64,000 nucleotides of DNA from Nonomuraea coxensis DSM 45129 (GTDB lineage: Bacteria > Actinomycetota > Actinomycetes > Streptosporangiales > Streptosporangiaceae): NCBI RefSeq assembly GCF_019397265.1, contig NZ_CP068985.1:1798001-1862000 (forward strand). Reading direction: 5' to 3'. Position 1 is the stretch's first letter, and each line of letters opens with the position of its first letter. A model generated the notes under the pieces. That model searched no databases, was not told the origin of the DNA, and saw nothing but the letters and a program-made list of their open reading frames with translations. Below are positions 44,458 to 52,760 of this stretch, piece by piece. Position numbers and translations under genes: made by a program.

Positions 44458-45191
44458 CGGGCGGACTCCTCGATCTCGCGGGCCGGGTAACCCTCGCCGC
44501 GCATCCGGGCGAGGAAGCGGGGCAGCTCGCCGGCGGGCACCCGTACGGCGACGGTGACGAGCTCGTCCGGGGGGCTCACCGGCGGGGGAGCGGGTGACGA
44601 GGGCTCGTGGAGGCGGCCGTCGGCGACCGTCCAGTGCCGCAGCGCCGGTAACCCGCGCAGGCCGCCCTGGTGGTCGCTGACGACGACGATGCCGCCCCGG
44701 CCGGCCACCTCCGTGGCCAGGCCGGGCAGCACGGCGCGGGTGGCGGCGTCCAGCCCGGCGAACGGCTCGTCCATGATCAGCAGCCCCGGTTCGGCCATCA
44801 GCGCCTGCGTCAGCCCCACCTTGTGCCCGCCGCCCTTCGACAACTCGCCCAGCGGGGTGTCCAGCAGGTGCTCCATGTGCAGTCGTTCGGCCCACGGCTC
44901 CCAGCGGGCCCCGCCGCGCATCCGCGAGACGTGCCGCAGGTACGCCGCCACCGTGAACGGCTGCCCCGCCGGGAACCGGTCCGGGGCGAACCCGACCACC
45001 GCCGGCCGCCCGCCGATCGTCCCCTTCGTGGGCCTCGACAGGCCGGCCAGCAGCCGCAGCAGGGTGGACTTGCCCGCGCCGTTGACCCCGGTGAGCTCGA
45101 CGACGTCGCCGGGCGCGAGCTCGGCGTCGGCCCCTTGGATGACGAAGGGATCACGCCGCCGGTAGCGGAAAGAGACCTTGGACAGTCGCAT
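44454..45191 (-). CDS. ABC transporter ATP-binding protein
   Basis: ABC ATPase of about 245 residues. Walker A is GVNGAGKST, the signature LSKGGGHKV is a degenerate form of LSGGQ, and Walker B is LLIMDEPFAGLD with a following switch His in VVSDH. The C-terminal 50 residues (DELVTVAVRVPAGELPRFLARMRGEGYPAREIE) form a small extra domain seen in some exporter ATPases. The ATG at 45191 is chosen over a frame start about 67 codons upstream, which would cross the divergent DivIVA-like gene. The altered signature may reduce activity but occurs in this group. Confidence 0.85.
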   Translation of the reverse strand: MRLSKVSFRYRRRDPFVIQGADAELAPGDVVELTGVNGAGKSTLLRLLAGLSRPTKGTIGGRPAVVGFAPDRFPAGQPFTVAAYLRHVSRMRGGARWEPWAERLHMEHLLDTPLGELSKGGGHKVGLTQALMAEPGLLIMDEPFAGLDAATRAVLPGLATEVAGRGGIVVVSDHQGGLRGLPALRHWTVADGRLHEPSSPAPPPVSPPDELVTVAVRVPAGELPRFLARMRGEGYPAREIEESAR

Positions 45192-45281
45192 GGTGGTGTA
45201 ACGGTATATGTCGGGGTGCCTGGCCGGGATAAAGAGCAGCACAATGGAGGCACCCCAGCACGATTCAAGAGGAGCGTGAGC

Positions 45282-45833
45282 TTGAACCGCTTTCCGCGCG
45301 TCATGGGCATGCGTTCTGGCTATGATCCGGCGGAGGTCGACGCCCTGATCGGCCGCATCGAGGCCACCTTGGGCCGTGGCCCCCGTACGCACGAGCCGAT
45401 CACCGCCGACGAGGTGCGGGCGGCCACGTTCCGCGCCAAACGCGGCGGCTACCAGGAGACCGCGGTCGACTTCGCCCTGGAGGCGTTCGTGGTGGCGCTG
45501 GAGACGCAGGCCAAGTGGCCGGTACGGCTGGCCCTCGCCGAGCCGACCGGCGAGCTGCTGCGCGAGGAGTGGTTCGAGACCCAGGCGGCCAGGGTCGAGC
45601 GCGTCGCCTTCCGCTCGGGCCGCATGGGCACCGGCTACAACGAGGACGAGGTGGACGCCTTCCTCGACCGCATCGTGGCCACCCTGCGCGGCACCACCGA
45701 CTTCCCGGTGACGGCGAAGGAGGTGCGGGAGGCGCGGTTCTCGGCCGTGCTGGTGCGCTCGGGCTACCTCATGGCGGACGTCGACTCCTTCCTCGCGGGC
45801 ATCGCCGACGTGCTGGAGCAGCGGAACGCCTGA
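45282..45833 (+). CDS. DivIVA-domain repeat protein
   Basis: Small protein of 183 residues built of DivIVA-type motifs. RVMGMRSGYDPAEVDALIGRIEATL and FRSGRMGTGYNEDEVDAFLDRIVATL match the DivIVA N-terminal motif (GYxxxxVDxxL). Each is followed by ADEVRAATFRAKRGGYQETAVDFAL or AKEVREARFSAVLVRSGYLMADVDSFL, so a module of about 75-90 residues is duplicated. No long coiled coil is present, unlike true DivIVA/Wag31. The TTG at 45282 has GAGGAG 7 bases upstream; a GTG at 45276 is only one base from that site. It may bind membranes or partner a polar-growth protein; function is not known. Confidence 0.8.
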   Translation: MNRFPRVMGMRSGYDPAEVDALIGRIEATLGRGPRTHEPITADEVRAATFRAKRGGYQETAVDFALEAFVVALETQAKWPVRLALAEPTGELLREEWFETQAARVERVAFRSGRMGTGYNEDEVDAFLDRIVATLRGTTDFPVTAKEVREARFSAVLVRSGYLMADVDSFLAGIADVLEQRNA

Positions 45834-45836
45834 GCG

Positions 45837-46484
45837 TCAGGCGCTCTCCACGGCGGTGAGCAGCCCGCGCAGGTCGGGGAGCTCACGCTGGACGACGCCG
45901 CCGTCGGGGGCGCGCTCGCCGAGCCGGTTGATCCAGATCCGGCGGAGGCCGAGCCGGTGGGCGGGCACCAGGTCGTGGAAGTAGCTCTGCGCCACGTGCA
46001 CCCACGCGGCCGGCTCGTGCGCGCGCCGGAACGTGGTGAAGTGCGCCAGGGACGGCTTGTAGTCCCGCACGTCCTCGGCGGTCACCACCGCGTCGAACGG
46101 CACGGGCAGCCGCCGCAGCGTCTCCGCGATCAGGTCGCGGTCGCAGTTGGTGAGCAGCGCGAGGTTCCAGCCGGCCGCGCGCACGGCCAACAGCTCGGCG
46201 CCGACCTCGGGGAAGACCGGCCAGTACGGGATCGTGGCGGCGAGCACCGTGGCGTCGTCGCCGCCCAGCTCGATCCGCTCCTCGGCGCAGGCCCGGCGCA
46301 GCGTCTCGGCCAGCACGTGGCGGTAGCGGAGCGCCGGCGACTCGGCCTGCACCGCGTGCTCGTGCCGGTTGTACGCCTCCAGCAGCCGCTCTCCCCGTCC
46401 TGGAGCGATCAGCTCGGCGCTGGTGCGCAGGCCGTGCCGCCAGTCGACGAGCGTTCCGAAGCAGTCGAACGTCACCCATCTCAT
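45837..46484 (-). CDS. HAD-superfamily hydrolase (haloacid-dehalogenase-like)
   Basis: HAD hydrolase of 215 residues. Motif I is TFDCFGTLVDW with nucleophile Asp near residue 7. Motif II is LALLTNCDRDLI and motif III/IV lies in DVRDYKPSLAHF and HVAQSYFHDLVPAHRLGLRRIWI. The layout matches the type-II dehalogenase/phosphatase group. The ATG at 46484 is followed upstream by the divergent GNAT gene after only 10 bp. The substrate is not known; members act on phosphate esters or 2-haloacids. Confidence 0.87.
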   Translation of the reverse strand: MRWVTFDCFGTLVDWRHGLRTSAELIAPGRGERLLEAYNRHEHAVQAESPALRYRHVLAETLRRACAEERIELGGDDATVLAATIPYWPVFPEVGAELLAVRAAGWNLALLTNCDRDLIAETLRRLPVPFDAVVTAEDVRDYKPSLAHFTTFRRAHEPAAWVHVAQSYFHDLVPAHRLGLRRIWINRLGERAPDGGVVQRELPDLRGLLTAVESA

Positions 46485-46494
46485 AGGACACATA

Positions 46495-46857
46495 ATGGGC
46501 GACATGACCATGTCCGTACGAGCCATCGGGCCGGCCGACCTGGAGAGCGTGTCGGCGGTGCTGCGGGAGAGCTGGGGCGGCACCACGCTCGTCGCCCTGG
46601 GCCGGGGCGAGCTGGTGGACGCCGCCGCCCAGCCCGGCTTCGTCGCCGAGCTCGACGGCGAGCTCGCCGGCGTCGTCACCTGGAGGGAGCGGGACGGCGC
46701 GGTGGAGATCCTCACGATCGACGCCGTGCTCCCCGGCAAGGGGGTGGGCCGGGCGCTGCTCGACGCGGTCCGGGCGAGGCGGCTGAAGCCCTCCATCCCG
46801 CGCGAGGCCGACGGGATTCCCATCAGGCACGAGCTGGAGCTGGAGCTCCTGCTCTAG
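46495..46857 (+). CDS. GNAT acetyltransferase-like protein with internal deletion
   Basis: 120-residue GNAT-like protein. The N-terminal part (SVRAIGPADLESVSAVLRESWGGTTLVALGR) and the acetyl-CoA loop region (LTIDAVLPGKGVGRALLDAVRA) look normal. Related actinobacterial proteins are about 160 residues and have, between this loop and the conserved LKPSIP..GIP end, a stretch with the LWLITTNDNLDALRFYQRRGFR pattern. Here RALLDAVRA joins directly to RRLKPSIP, so roughly 40-45 residues including the C-terminal strands are missing, in frame. It is probably inactive or altered. It overlaps the convergent AI-2E gene by 4 bp. Confidence 0.65.
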   Translation: MGDMTMSVRAIGPADLESVSAVLRESWGGTTLVALGRGELVDAAAQPGFVAELDGELAGVVTWRERDGAVEILTIDAVLPGKGVGRALLDAVRARRLKPSIPREADGIPIRHELELELLL

Positions 46858-47924
46858 GCGCCCTGCGGGGGAGCCTGGGGAGAAGGGCCGGGAGGAGACG
46901 GCGGCGGTCGCTCCGCAGGAGCCGGGGCGGGCGGCTCGTCGGTGTGCTCCGCGTGCCGGTGCATCAGCGCCACCACCACCGACGTGACCGGCGCGGCGAG
47001 GAACGCCCCGACGATCCCGGCGACCACGCTGCCCAGCGCGATCGCCACCAGGATGACCGCCCCCGGCAGTTCGAGCGCCTTGCCGTAGATCTGCGGCGCC
47101 AGCACGTGCCCTTCGAGCTGCTGCACCGCGATGGTCACCGCGACCACGATGAGCGCCACCAGCCAGCCCTTGGCCACCAGCGCCACCACGGCCGCGAGCA
47201 GCCCGGCGAGGAACGCCCCCACCACCGGCAGGAACGCCCCGACGAACGTCAGCACCGCGAGCGGCAGCGCCATCGGCACGCCGAGGATCCACAGTGCGAG
47301 GCCGATGAAGAACCCGTCCACCGCGCCGACGATCGCGATGCCGCGGACGTAGCGGCCGATCACGGAGAAGATCAGCTCGCCGCCCCACATCAGCCGGCCC
47401 CTGGCCTTGGCGGGCGCGAGGCTCACCAGCCACCGGAACAGGTGGTCGCCGCTGTGCACGAAGTACACCGACAGGATCACCGCGAGCACCGCGCCGACCA
47501 CGATCTCGCCGGCCGTCCTGACCCCGGCCAGCGCGCCGGTGGTGATCGTCCGGCCCTGGCCGGACAGCCAGTCGGTGGCCTGGGAGAGGAGCTGCCGGTC
47601 GTTGATGCCGAACCCGGCGAGGAAGATGTGCAGGTCGTTGAGCACCTTGCCGACGCTGGCCCGCATCTCCGTCACGCTCTCCACCGTGGGCGGCACGAGC
47701 AGCGCGATGAACGCCGCCGCCATCACCAGCGCGGTGACGAAGACGACCGTGGTGGCGAGGGCCCGGTTGAAGCCGTGCCGCCAGAGCCGGCGGGCGGCCG
47801 GCGCGAGCAGCGCCGTCAGGAACACGCCGATGACGACCGAGATCGCGACCGTGGCCACCTTGGTGAGGCAGAAGCCGGCCACGGCGATCACGCCGATCCA
47901 TCCCAGCAAGCGCCACGGCCTCAT
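46854..47924 (-). CDS. AI-2E family transporter
   Basis: Membrane protein of 356 residues of the AI-2E/UPF0118 family, whose members export AI-2 or exchange ions. About eight hydrophobic segments are present; the region LIFSVIGRYVRGIAIVGAVDGFFIGLALWILGVPMALPLAVLTFVGAFLPVVGAFLAGLLA is typical. The final 30 residues are Pro-rich (EPPAPAPAERPPPSPPGPSPQ). It lies downstream of the iol operon terminator on the same strand and is separately transcribed. Substrate not inferable. Confidence 0.88.
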   Translation of the reverse strand: MRPWRLLGWIGVIAVAGFCLTKVATVAISVVIGVFLTALLAPAARRLWRHGFNRALATTVVFVTALVMAAAFIALLVPPTVESVTEMRASVGKVLNDLHIFLAGFGINDRQLLSQATDWLSGQGRTITTGALAGVRTAGEIVVGAVLAVILSVYFVHSGDHLFRWLVSLAPAKARGRLMWGGELIFSVIGRYVRGIAIVGAVDGFFIGLALWILGVPMALPLAVLTFVGAFLPVVGAFLAGLLAAVVALVAKGWLVALIVVAVTIAVQQLEGHVLAPQIYGKALELPGAVILVAIALGSVVAGIVGAFLAAPVTSVVVALMHRHAEHTDEPPAPAPAERPPPSPPGPSPQAPPQGA

Positions 47925-47942
47925 CCACTGCTCCCTGATCGT

Positions 47943-47969
47943 GCCCCCTCAACAGCCCGGTGAGGGGGC
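47943..47969 (-). terminator. Terminator hairpin of the iol operon
   Basis: GCCCCCTC and GAGGGGGC pair over an 11-base loop, 35 bases downstream of the iolD stop on the minus strand. It separates the iol operon from the AI-2E gene. Confidence 0.6.
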
Positions 47970-48003
47970 CTACCCGGCACAGTGGCGGGCAATCCTCAGG
48001 TGA

Positions 48004-49836
48004 TCAGGAAGGACCGAGGTGGAGGTGCTGCGCGCGCTTGGCGGCGGCGTACCCGTCGCGGATCTCCTCCGGCGGGCCGACCTGCGCCACGGGCACGTCC
48101 CACCACGCCTGCGAGGAGGGCACGTCGTCGGCCATCCGGTCGGTGCGTACGTAGATCACCGTCGTCGCCTCGCCCGCCCGCGCCGCGTCGAGCGCCTTGC
48201 GCAGGTCGGCGACCGTCTCGGCGCGGACCACGGACGCGCCCAGGCTGGCGGCGTTGGCGGCCAGGTCCACCGGGAGCGGCCCGCCGTCGCGGGCGGTGTA
48301 GGCGGTGCCGAGCCGCCGCGCGCCGACGCTCTCCGACAGCCGCCCGATCGAGGCGAAGCCGGAGTTGTCCACGAGCACCACGGTCAGCTTGACGCCCTCG
48401 GCCACGGCGGTGACCAGCTCCTGCGCCATCATCAGGTACGACCCGTCGCCGACCAGCACGAACACCTCGCGCTCCGGCGCCGCCAGCTTCACGCCGAGCC
48501 CGCCGGCGATCTCGTAGCCCATGCACGAGTAGCCGTACTCGACGTGGTAGCTGCCAGGACCGCTCGGCCGCCAGAGCTTGTGCAGGTCGCCGGGCATCGA
48601 ACCGGCCGCGCACACCACGACGCCGTCCTCGCCCGCGGCGGCGTTGACCGCGCCGATCACCGCGGCCTGCGAGGGCGGCGTGCCCTCCAGCCCGTACGCC
48701 GCGTCCACCGCAGCGTCCCACGCGCGGATCAGCTCGCCCGCCCGCTCGCCCAGCGCGGCCGGGGCGCGCCAGCCCTCCAGCGCGCCGGCCAGGTCCGCCA
48801 GGCCCTCGCGGGCGTCGGCGACGAGCTGGAGACCCGACAGCTTGGCCGCGTCGAAGCCGGTGACGTTGACGTTGACGAACGCCGCGTCCGGGGCGAACAG
48901 GGTGCGCGAGGCGGTGGTGAAGTCGCTGTAGCGGGTGCCGACGCCGATGATCACGTCCGCCTCGCGGGCCAGCTCGTTGGCCGCCGTGGTGCCGGTCGCG
49001 CCGACCGCGCCGAGGGCGAGCGGATGCCCGTGCGGCAGCGCCCCCTTGCCGGCCTGCGTCTCGGCCACCGGAATGCCGACCCGCTCGGCGAAGGCCCGCA
49101 GCTCGTCCGTGGCCTCGCTGTGGAGCACGCCGCCGCCCGCCACGATCAGCGGCCGCTCGGCGGCGCGCAGACGTTCGGCGGCCCGCGCCAGGGCGGCCCG
49201 CTCGGGGCGGGGCCGCGGCACGTGCCAGACCCGGCGGGCGAACAGCTCGTCGGGCCAGTCGTACGCCTCGGCCTGCACGTCCTGCGGCAGCGCGAGCGTC
49301 ACCGCGCCGGTCTCGGCCGGGTCGGTGAGCACCCGCATGGCCGCGAGCAGCGCGGACGGAAGCTGCTCGGGCCGGTTGATCCGGTCCCAGTAGCGGGAGA
49401 CCGGCTTCAGGCAGTCGTTGACCGACACGTCGTAGGAGCGCTGGTCCTCCAGCTCCTGCAACAGAGGGCTCGCCACCCGCGTCGAGAAGATGTCGCCGGG
49501 CAGCAGCAGCACCGGCAGCCGGTTGATGGTGGCGCCCGCCGCGCCGGTGACCATGTTGGTCGCGCCGGGCCCGATCGAGGTGGTGCAGGCCAGCGTGGCC
49601 AGCCGGTTGCTCGCGCGGGCGTAGCCGGCCGCCGTGTGCACCATGGCCTGCTCGTTGCGGCTCAGCAGGTAGGGCAGCTCGTCGTCGTCCGCGAGGGCCT
49701 GGCCCATCCCCGCCACGTTGCCGTGGCCGAAGATGCCGACGCAGCCGGCGAAGAAGCGGCGCTCCACGCCGTCACGCTCGCTCCACTGCCGCGCCAGGAA
49801 ACGCACGACGGCCTGCGCGACGGTCAACCGGGTCAT
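48004..49836 (-). CDS. iolD: 3D-(3,5/4)-trihydroxycyclohexane-1,2-dione hydrolase IolD
   Basis: Thiamine-diphosphate enzyme of 610 residues that opens the ring of trihydroxycyclohexane-1,2-dione to 5-deoxy-glucuronate, the third committed step of myo-inositol breakdown. The N-terminal domain (AVVRFLARQWSERDG, FGHGNVAGMGQAL) and IGPGATNMVTGAA are IolD-typical. The ThDP motif is VGDGSYLMMAQELVTAVAEGVKLTVVLVDN. Full length. The ATG at 49836 overlaps the iolB stop by 4 bp. It is the last gene of the iolC-aldolase-iolB-iolD operon. Confidence 0.96.
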   Translation of the reverse strand: MTRLTVAQAVVRFLARQWSERDGVERRFFAGCVGIFGHGNVAGMGQALADDDELPYLLSRNEQAMVHTAAGYARASNRLATLACTTSIGPGATNMVTGAAGATINRLPVLLLPGDIFSTRVASPLLQELEDQRSYDVSVNDCLKPVSRYWDRINRPEQLPSALLAAMRVLTDPAETGAVTLALPQDVQAEAYDWPDELFARRVWHVPRPRPERAALARAAERLRAAERPLIVAGGGVLHSEATDELRAFAERVGIPVAETQAGKGALPHGHPLALGAVGATGTTAANELAREADVIIGVGTRYSDFTTASRTLFAPDAAFVNVNVTGFDAAKLSGLQLVADAREGLADLAGALEGWRAPAALGERAGELIRAWDAAVDAAYGLEGTPPSQAAVIGAVNAAAGEDGVVVCAAGSMPGDLHKLWRPSGPGSYHVEYGYSCMGYEIAGGLGVKLAAPEREVFVLVGDGSYLMMAQELVTAVAEGVKLTVVLVDNSGFASIGRLSESVGARRLGTAYTARDGGPLPVDLAANAASLGASVVRAETVADLRKALDAARAGEATTVIYVRTDRMADDVPSSQAWWDVPVAQVGPPEEIRDGYAAAKRAQHLHLGPS

Positions 49837-50672
49837 GACGTCCTCCCGAACGGCAGTCTGGGGTCGATGCGCTGCCCCTCCCACGAGGAGCGGATCCAGG
49901 CGTGGCGCGGATCGTCGCAGAACGCCATCGAACGCTCCTCGGCCGGACCGGCCAGCACGTTGAGGTAGTAGAGGTCGTAGCCGGGCGCGGCCATCGACGG
50001 GCCGTGGTAGCCGTAGGGGACCAGCACGACGTCGCCGGAGGACACCTCGGCGAGGGTGTCGATCCGCCCCCCTTCCGAGGAGTAGACGCGCTGGTAGCCG
50101 AGCCCCTGGTCGGCGACCTCGAAGTAGTAGATCTCCTCCAGCACGGCCTCGCCCGGGTTGGGGGTGTCGTGCTTGTGCGGCGGGTACGACGACCAGTTGC
50201 CCGACGGCGTCAGCACCTCCACCGCCATGAGCTTGTGGCAGTCGAAGACGCCGGGCGCGCAGAAGTTGTTGACCTGGCGGCTGGCCTGGCCGGCGCCGCG
50301 CAGCTCGACCGGCACCTCGGCCGCCGCGACGTACCGGGCGGGAAGGGCCTCGGTGGCACGGGCCGAGGGCAGCGCGATCCGCCCCGCCCCCTCGATGGTG
50401 ACCTCCGTGCCGATCGGGACGTACGCGAAGTCGGAGGGCCCGTCGAAGACCGACGGCCGCCCCGCCAGCTCGAACCTGTCCCCGGGCAGACGCACCGAGC
50501 ACGAGCCCGCCAGCGGGAGGACCAGCAGCTCCTCCTCGCCGGTGGAGAACGTCACCGGCTCGCCGGTCAGGTCGAGGATCCGCAGGCCGGAGTAGGTCCA
50601 GCCGGCCTGGGACGGGGTGACCTCGACCGACCAGGGGCCGCTCGCGGTCTTGCCGTACGGAAGATAGGTCAT
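49833..50672 (-). CDS. iolB: 5-deoxy-glucuronate isomerase IolB
   Basis: Cupin-fold isomerase of 279 residues converting 5-deoxy-glucuronate to 2-deoxy-5-keto-gluconate. The metal-site region is SSYPPHKHDTPNPGEAVLEEIYYFEV, with RQVNNFCAPGVFDCHKLMAVEVLTP upstream and VLVPYGYHGPSMAAPGYDLYYLN downstream, all typical of IolB. The ATG at 50672 overlaps the stop of the aldolase-like gene (ATGA). The product is the substrate of IolC, encoded in the same operon. Confidence 0.96.
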   Translation of the reverse strand: MTYLPYGKTASGPWSVEVTPSQAGWTYSGLRILDLTGEPVTFSTGEEELLVLPLAGSCSVRLPGDRFELAGRPSVFDGPSDFAYVPIGTEVTIEGAGRIALPSARATEALPARYVAAAEVPVELRGAGQASRQVNNFCAPGVFDCHKLMAVEVLTPSGNWSSYPPHKHDTPNPGEAVLEEIYYFEVADQGLGYQRVYSSEGGRIDTLAEVSSGDVVLVPYGYHGPSMAAPGYDLYYLNVLAGPAEERSMAFCDDPRHAWIRSSWEGQRIDPRLPFGRTS

Positions 50673-51604
50673 GCGCGCACCTCTCGCACCAGGGCCGCGG
50701 CGCCGTCCACCGCGGCGGCCACGTCGTCGTCCGGAGGGTAGAGCAGGGCCCGGCCGACCACGAGCCCGCGCACGCCGGGCAGGCGCAGCGCGCGGTCCCA
50801 GTCGGCGAGCGCGGCGTCGATGTCCGGGGGATCGCCGCCGAGCAGCAGCGCGGGCAGCGTGGTGGCGGCCATCACCCGCTCCATCTCGGCGATGGCGGGG
50901 ATCTTCAGCCAGGTGTAGGCCGAGGTCGTGCCGAGGGCCTGGGCGACGCTGATCGCCTTGATCACCGCCTCGGGGGACAGGTCGTTGCGCAGGGCTCCCG
51001 ACTCGGTGCGCAGCGACCAGAACGGCTCCACCATGGCCACCAGCCGGCGCCGGGCCAGCTCGCTCACGGCGCGGGCGCAGGACTCCAGGGTGTTGACGGT
51101 GCCGTGGTCGGCCGGGTCGATGCGGCACAGCATCTTGCCGCCGTCCAGCCGCATGGCGTCGATGGCTCCGGCGTCGAAGCCGGTGAAGCGGTCGTCCAGC
51201 TCGAACACCGAGCCCTGGAGGCCGCCCCGGTTCATCGAGCCGAAGGCCAGCTTGCCTTCGAGCGCGCCGAGCAGCAGCAGGTCCTCCAGCACGTCGGGGG
51301 CGGCCAGGATGCCGTCCACGCCGGGCCGCGACAGCGCGGTGCGCAGCCGGTCGAGCAGGTCGGCGCGGCTCGCCATGGCGAGCGGCCGGTCGCGTACGGC
51401 CAGGGCGCCGCGGGCCGGATGGTCGGCGGCGATGATGAGCAGGCGCTCGTCGTCGCCGGGCAGCCCGCGCCGCTGCCGGCGGGCGGCCGCCTCGGCGATC
51501 TCCTCCGGCCGGGTGGCGCGGATGCGGGTGAGCTGCTCGTACCCGCTGACGGCGGGCCCGTTGACGGCGGGCCCATTGACGGCGGGCAGGGTGACGTCGC
51601 TCAC
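50669..51604 (-). CDS. Class I aldolase-like (beta/alpha)8-barrel protein of the iol operon
   Basis: TIM-barrel protein of 311 residues resembling the DeoC/LacD aldolase group; in related actinobacteria the same kind of gene sits with iolC. LLIIAADHPARGALAV starts the barrel, DGILAAPDVLEDLL follows, and TWLKIPAI carries a lysine that could form the Schiff base. IolC makes 2-deoxy-5-keto-gluconate 6-phosphate, and an aldolase (IolJ in other bacteria) must cleave it, so this gene is a good candidate for that step. The first 20 residues repeat PAVNG/PAV. The GTG at 51604 overlaps the iolC stop. Confidence 0.75.
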   Translation of the reverse strand: MSDVTLPAVNGPAVNGPAVSGYEQLTRIRATRPEEIAEAAARRQRRGLPGDDERLLIIAADHPARGALAVRDRPLAMASRADLLDRLRTALSRPGVDGILAAPDVLEDLLLLGALEGKLAFGSMNRGGLQGSVFELDDRFTGFDAGAIDAMRLDGGKMLCRIDPADHGTVNTLESCARAVSELARRRLVAMVEPFWSLRTESGALRNDLSPEAVIKAISVAQALGTTSAYTWLKIPAIAEMERVMAATTLPALLLGGDPPDIDAALADWDRALRLPGVRGLVVGRALLYPPDDDVAAAVDGAAALVREVRA

Positions 51605-52551
51605 GAGGTCACTCCGTTCAGCAGCTCCTCCACCTCGGCGGTCGTGGGCATGGCGTCGGCGCAGGCCAGCCGGGCGGCCACGAAGGCGCCGGCGGCGTTG
51701 GCGAAGCGGATGACGCGCTCCAGCGGCCAGCCGTTCAGCAGGCCCAGGCAGAGCGCGCCGCCGAAGGCGTCGCCGGCGCCGATGCCGTTGACCACGTTCA
51801 CCGGCACCGGCTTGACCAGGCAGCTCTCGTCGGCGGTGCGGGCGTGGACGCCTTCGGGGCCGAGCTTCACGATCGCCACCCGCGCCCCGGCGGCCAGCAG
51901 CGCCTCGGCCGCGGCCTCGGGCTCGCGCACGCCGACCGCGGTCTCGACCTCCTCCAGGTTGCCGACCGCGACGTCCGCGTACGGCAGCATGCGGGCCGCC
52001 ATCGCGCGCGCGGCCTCCCGCGAGGGCCACAGCGAGGCCCGGTAGTCCAGGTCGAACACGGTCCAGCCGGCACCGCGGGTGTCAGCGCGGGCGGCCAGCG
52101 CGGCGGCGTGGGCCTCGGCGCTCGGCTCCTTGCTGAGCCCGGTCAGCGAGAACCAGAACATCCGGGCCGCGGCGATCGCCTCCAGGTCGAGGGAGCCGGC
52201 GGTGAGACGCAGGTCGGGTGGATGCTCGCCGCGGTAGAAGTAGATGGGGAAGTGGTCGGGAGGGAAGATCTCGCAGAATGTGACCGGCGTCGGCGCCTCC
52301 GGGTAGGTGGCCACATACCTGTCGTCGACGCCGAACCCGCGGATCGCCCGCCGCACGTACTCACCGAAGGGGTCGGCGCCCACCCCGGTGATCACGGCGG
52401 AGCTCAGCCCGTGGCGGGCGGCCGCGACGGCCACGTTGGTCGGGCTGCCGCCGAGGAACTTGCCGAAGGTCTCGACGTCGGCCAGCCCGACGCCGGTCTG
52501 CAGCGGGTAGACGTCGACGCCGCAGCGGCCGATCGTGATCAGGTCGTACAA
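51601..52551 (-). CDS. iolC: 5-dehydro-2-deoxygluconokinase IolC
   Basis: PfkB-family sugar kinase of 316 residues phosphorylating 2-deoxy-5-keto-gluconate. It begins LYDLITIGRCGVDVYPLQ, matching IolC. GGSPTNVAVAAARHG is the sugar-binding region and NGIGAGDAFGGAL is the ATP/anion-hole signature with the catalytic Asp. The TTG at 52551 is preferred because AGGAGG lies 4 bases upstream and the protein then starts like other IolC; a GTG at 52584 would add 11 residues across the ribosome site. First gene of the minus-strand iol operon, divergent from the sugar importer. Confidence 0.95.
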   Translation of the reverse strand: MYDLITIGRCGVDVYPLQTGVGLADVETFGKFLGGSPTNVAVAAARHGLSSAVITGVGADPFGEYVRRAIRGFGVDDRYVATYPEAPTPVTFCEIFPPDHFPIYFYRGEHPPDLRLTAGSLDLEAIAAARMFWFSLTGLSKEPSAEAHAAALAARADTRGAGWTVFDLDYRASLWPSREAARAMAARMLPYADVAVGNLEEVETAVGVREPEAAAEALLAAGARVAIVKLGPEGVHARTADESCLVKPVPVNVVNGIGAGDAFGGALCLGLLNGWPLERVIRFANAAGAFVAARLACADAMPTTAEVEELLNGVTS

Positions 52552-52594
52552 CGCACCTCCTGAGGGGGAGCTTACCTTCGACACTATGGCATAT

Positions 52595-52614
52595 TGTCAG
52601 GACATATAGATGTC
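52595..52614. promoter_or_regulatory. iol operator candidate 1 (overlapping inverted repeats)
   Basis: TGTC-AG-GACA (52595-52604) overlaps a second inverted repeat GACAT-ATAG-ATGTC (52601-52614) just upstream of iolC. The pattern is close to the IolR site described for Corynebacterium as I remember it (KGWCHTRACA), with one mismatch. Confidence 0.55.
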
Positions 52615-52700
52615 CGCCACGTTACCCGGCCTACTTCGGGATGCAAGGGTAGGAAGGCCGACATATCTCTGAAACATGGCAAGAGCTTTACGTCATCTGC

Positions 52701-52712
52701 ATGTCATGACAT
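52701..52712. promoter_or_regulatory. iol operator candidate 2 (perfect palindrome)
   Basis: ATGTCATGACAT is a perfect 12-bp palindrome 49 bases before the importer ATG, containing TGTCATGACA, which matches the remembered IolR pattern fully. A half-site GACATAT lies at 52660-52666. Together with the first site it could control both divergent operons. Confidence 0.6.
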
Positions 52713-52760
52713 ATTGGCTTTCGGCCCACCTCCCCTCAAGGAACGTGTCGGAGGGTTTGC

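Noticed and set aside
45883..47963. Very long open frames on both strands across the HAD, GNAT and AI-2E genes
   Set aside because: They run through three genes with recognisable families in other frames and show only low-complexity translation.
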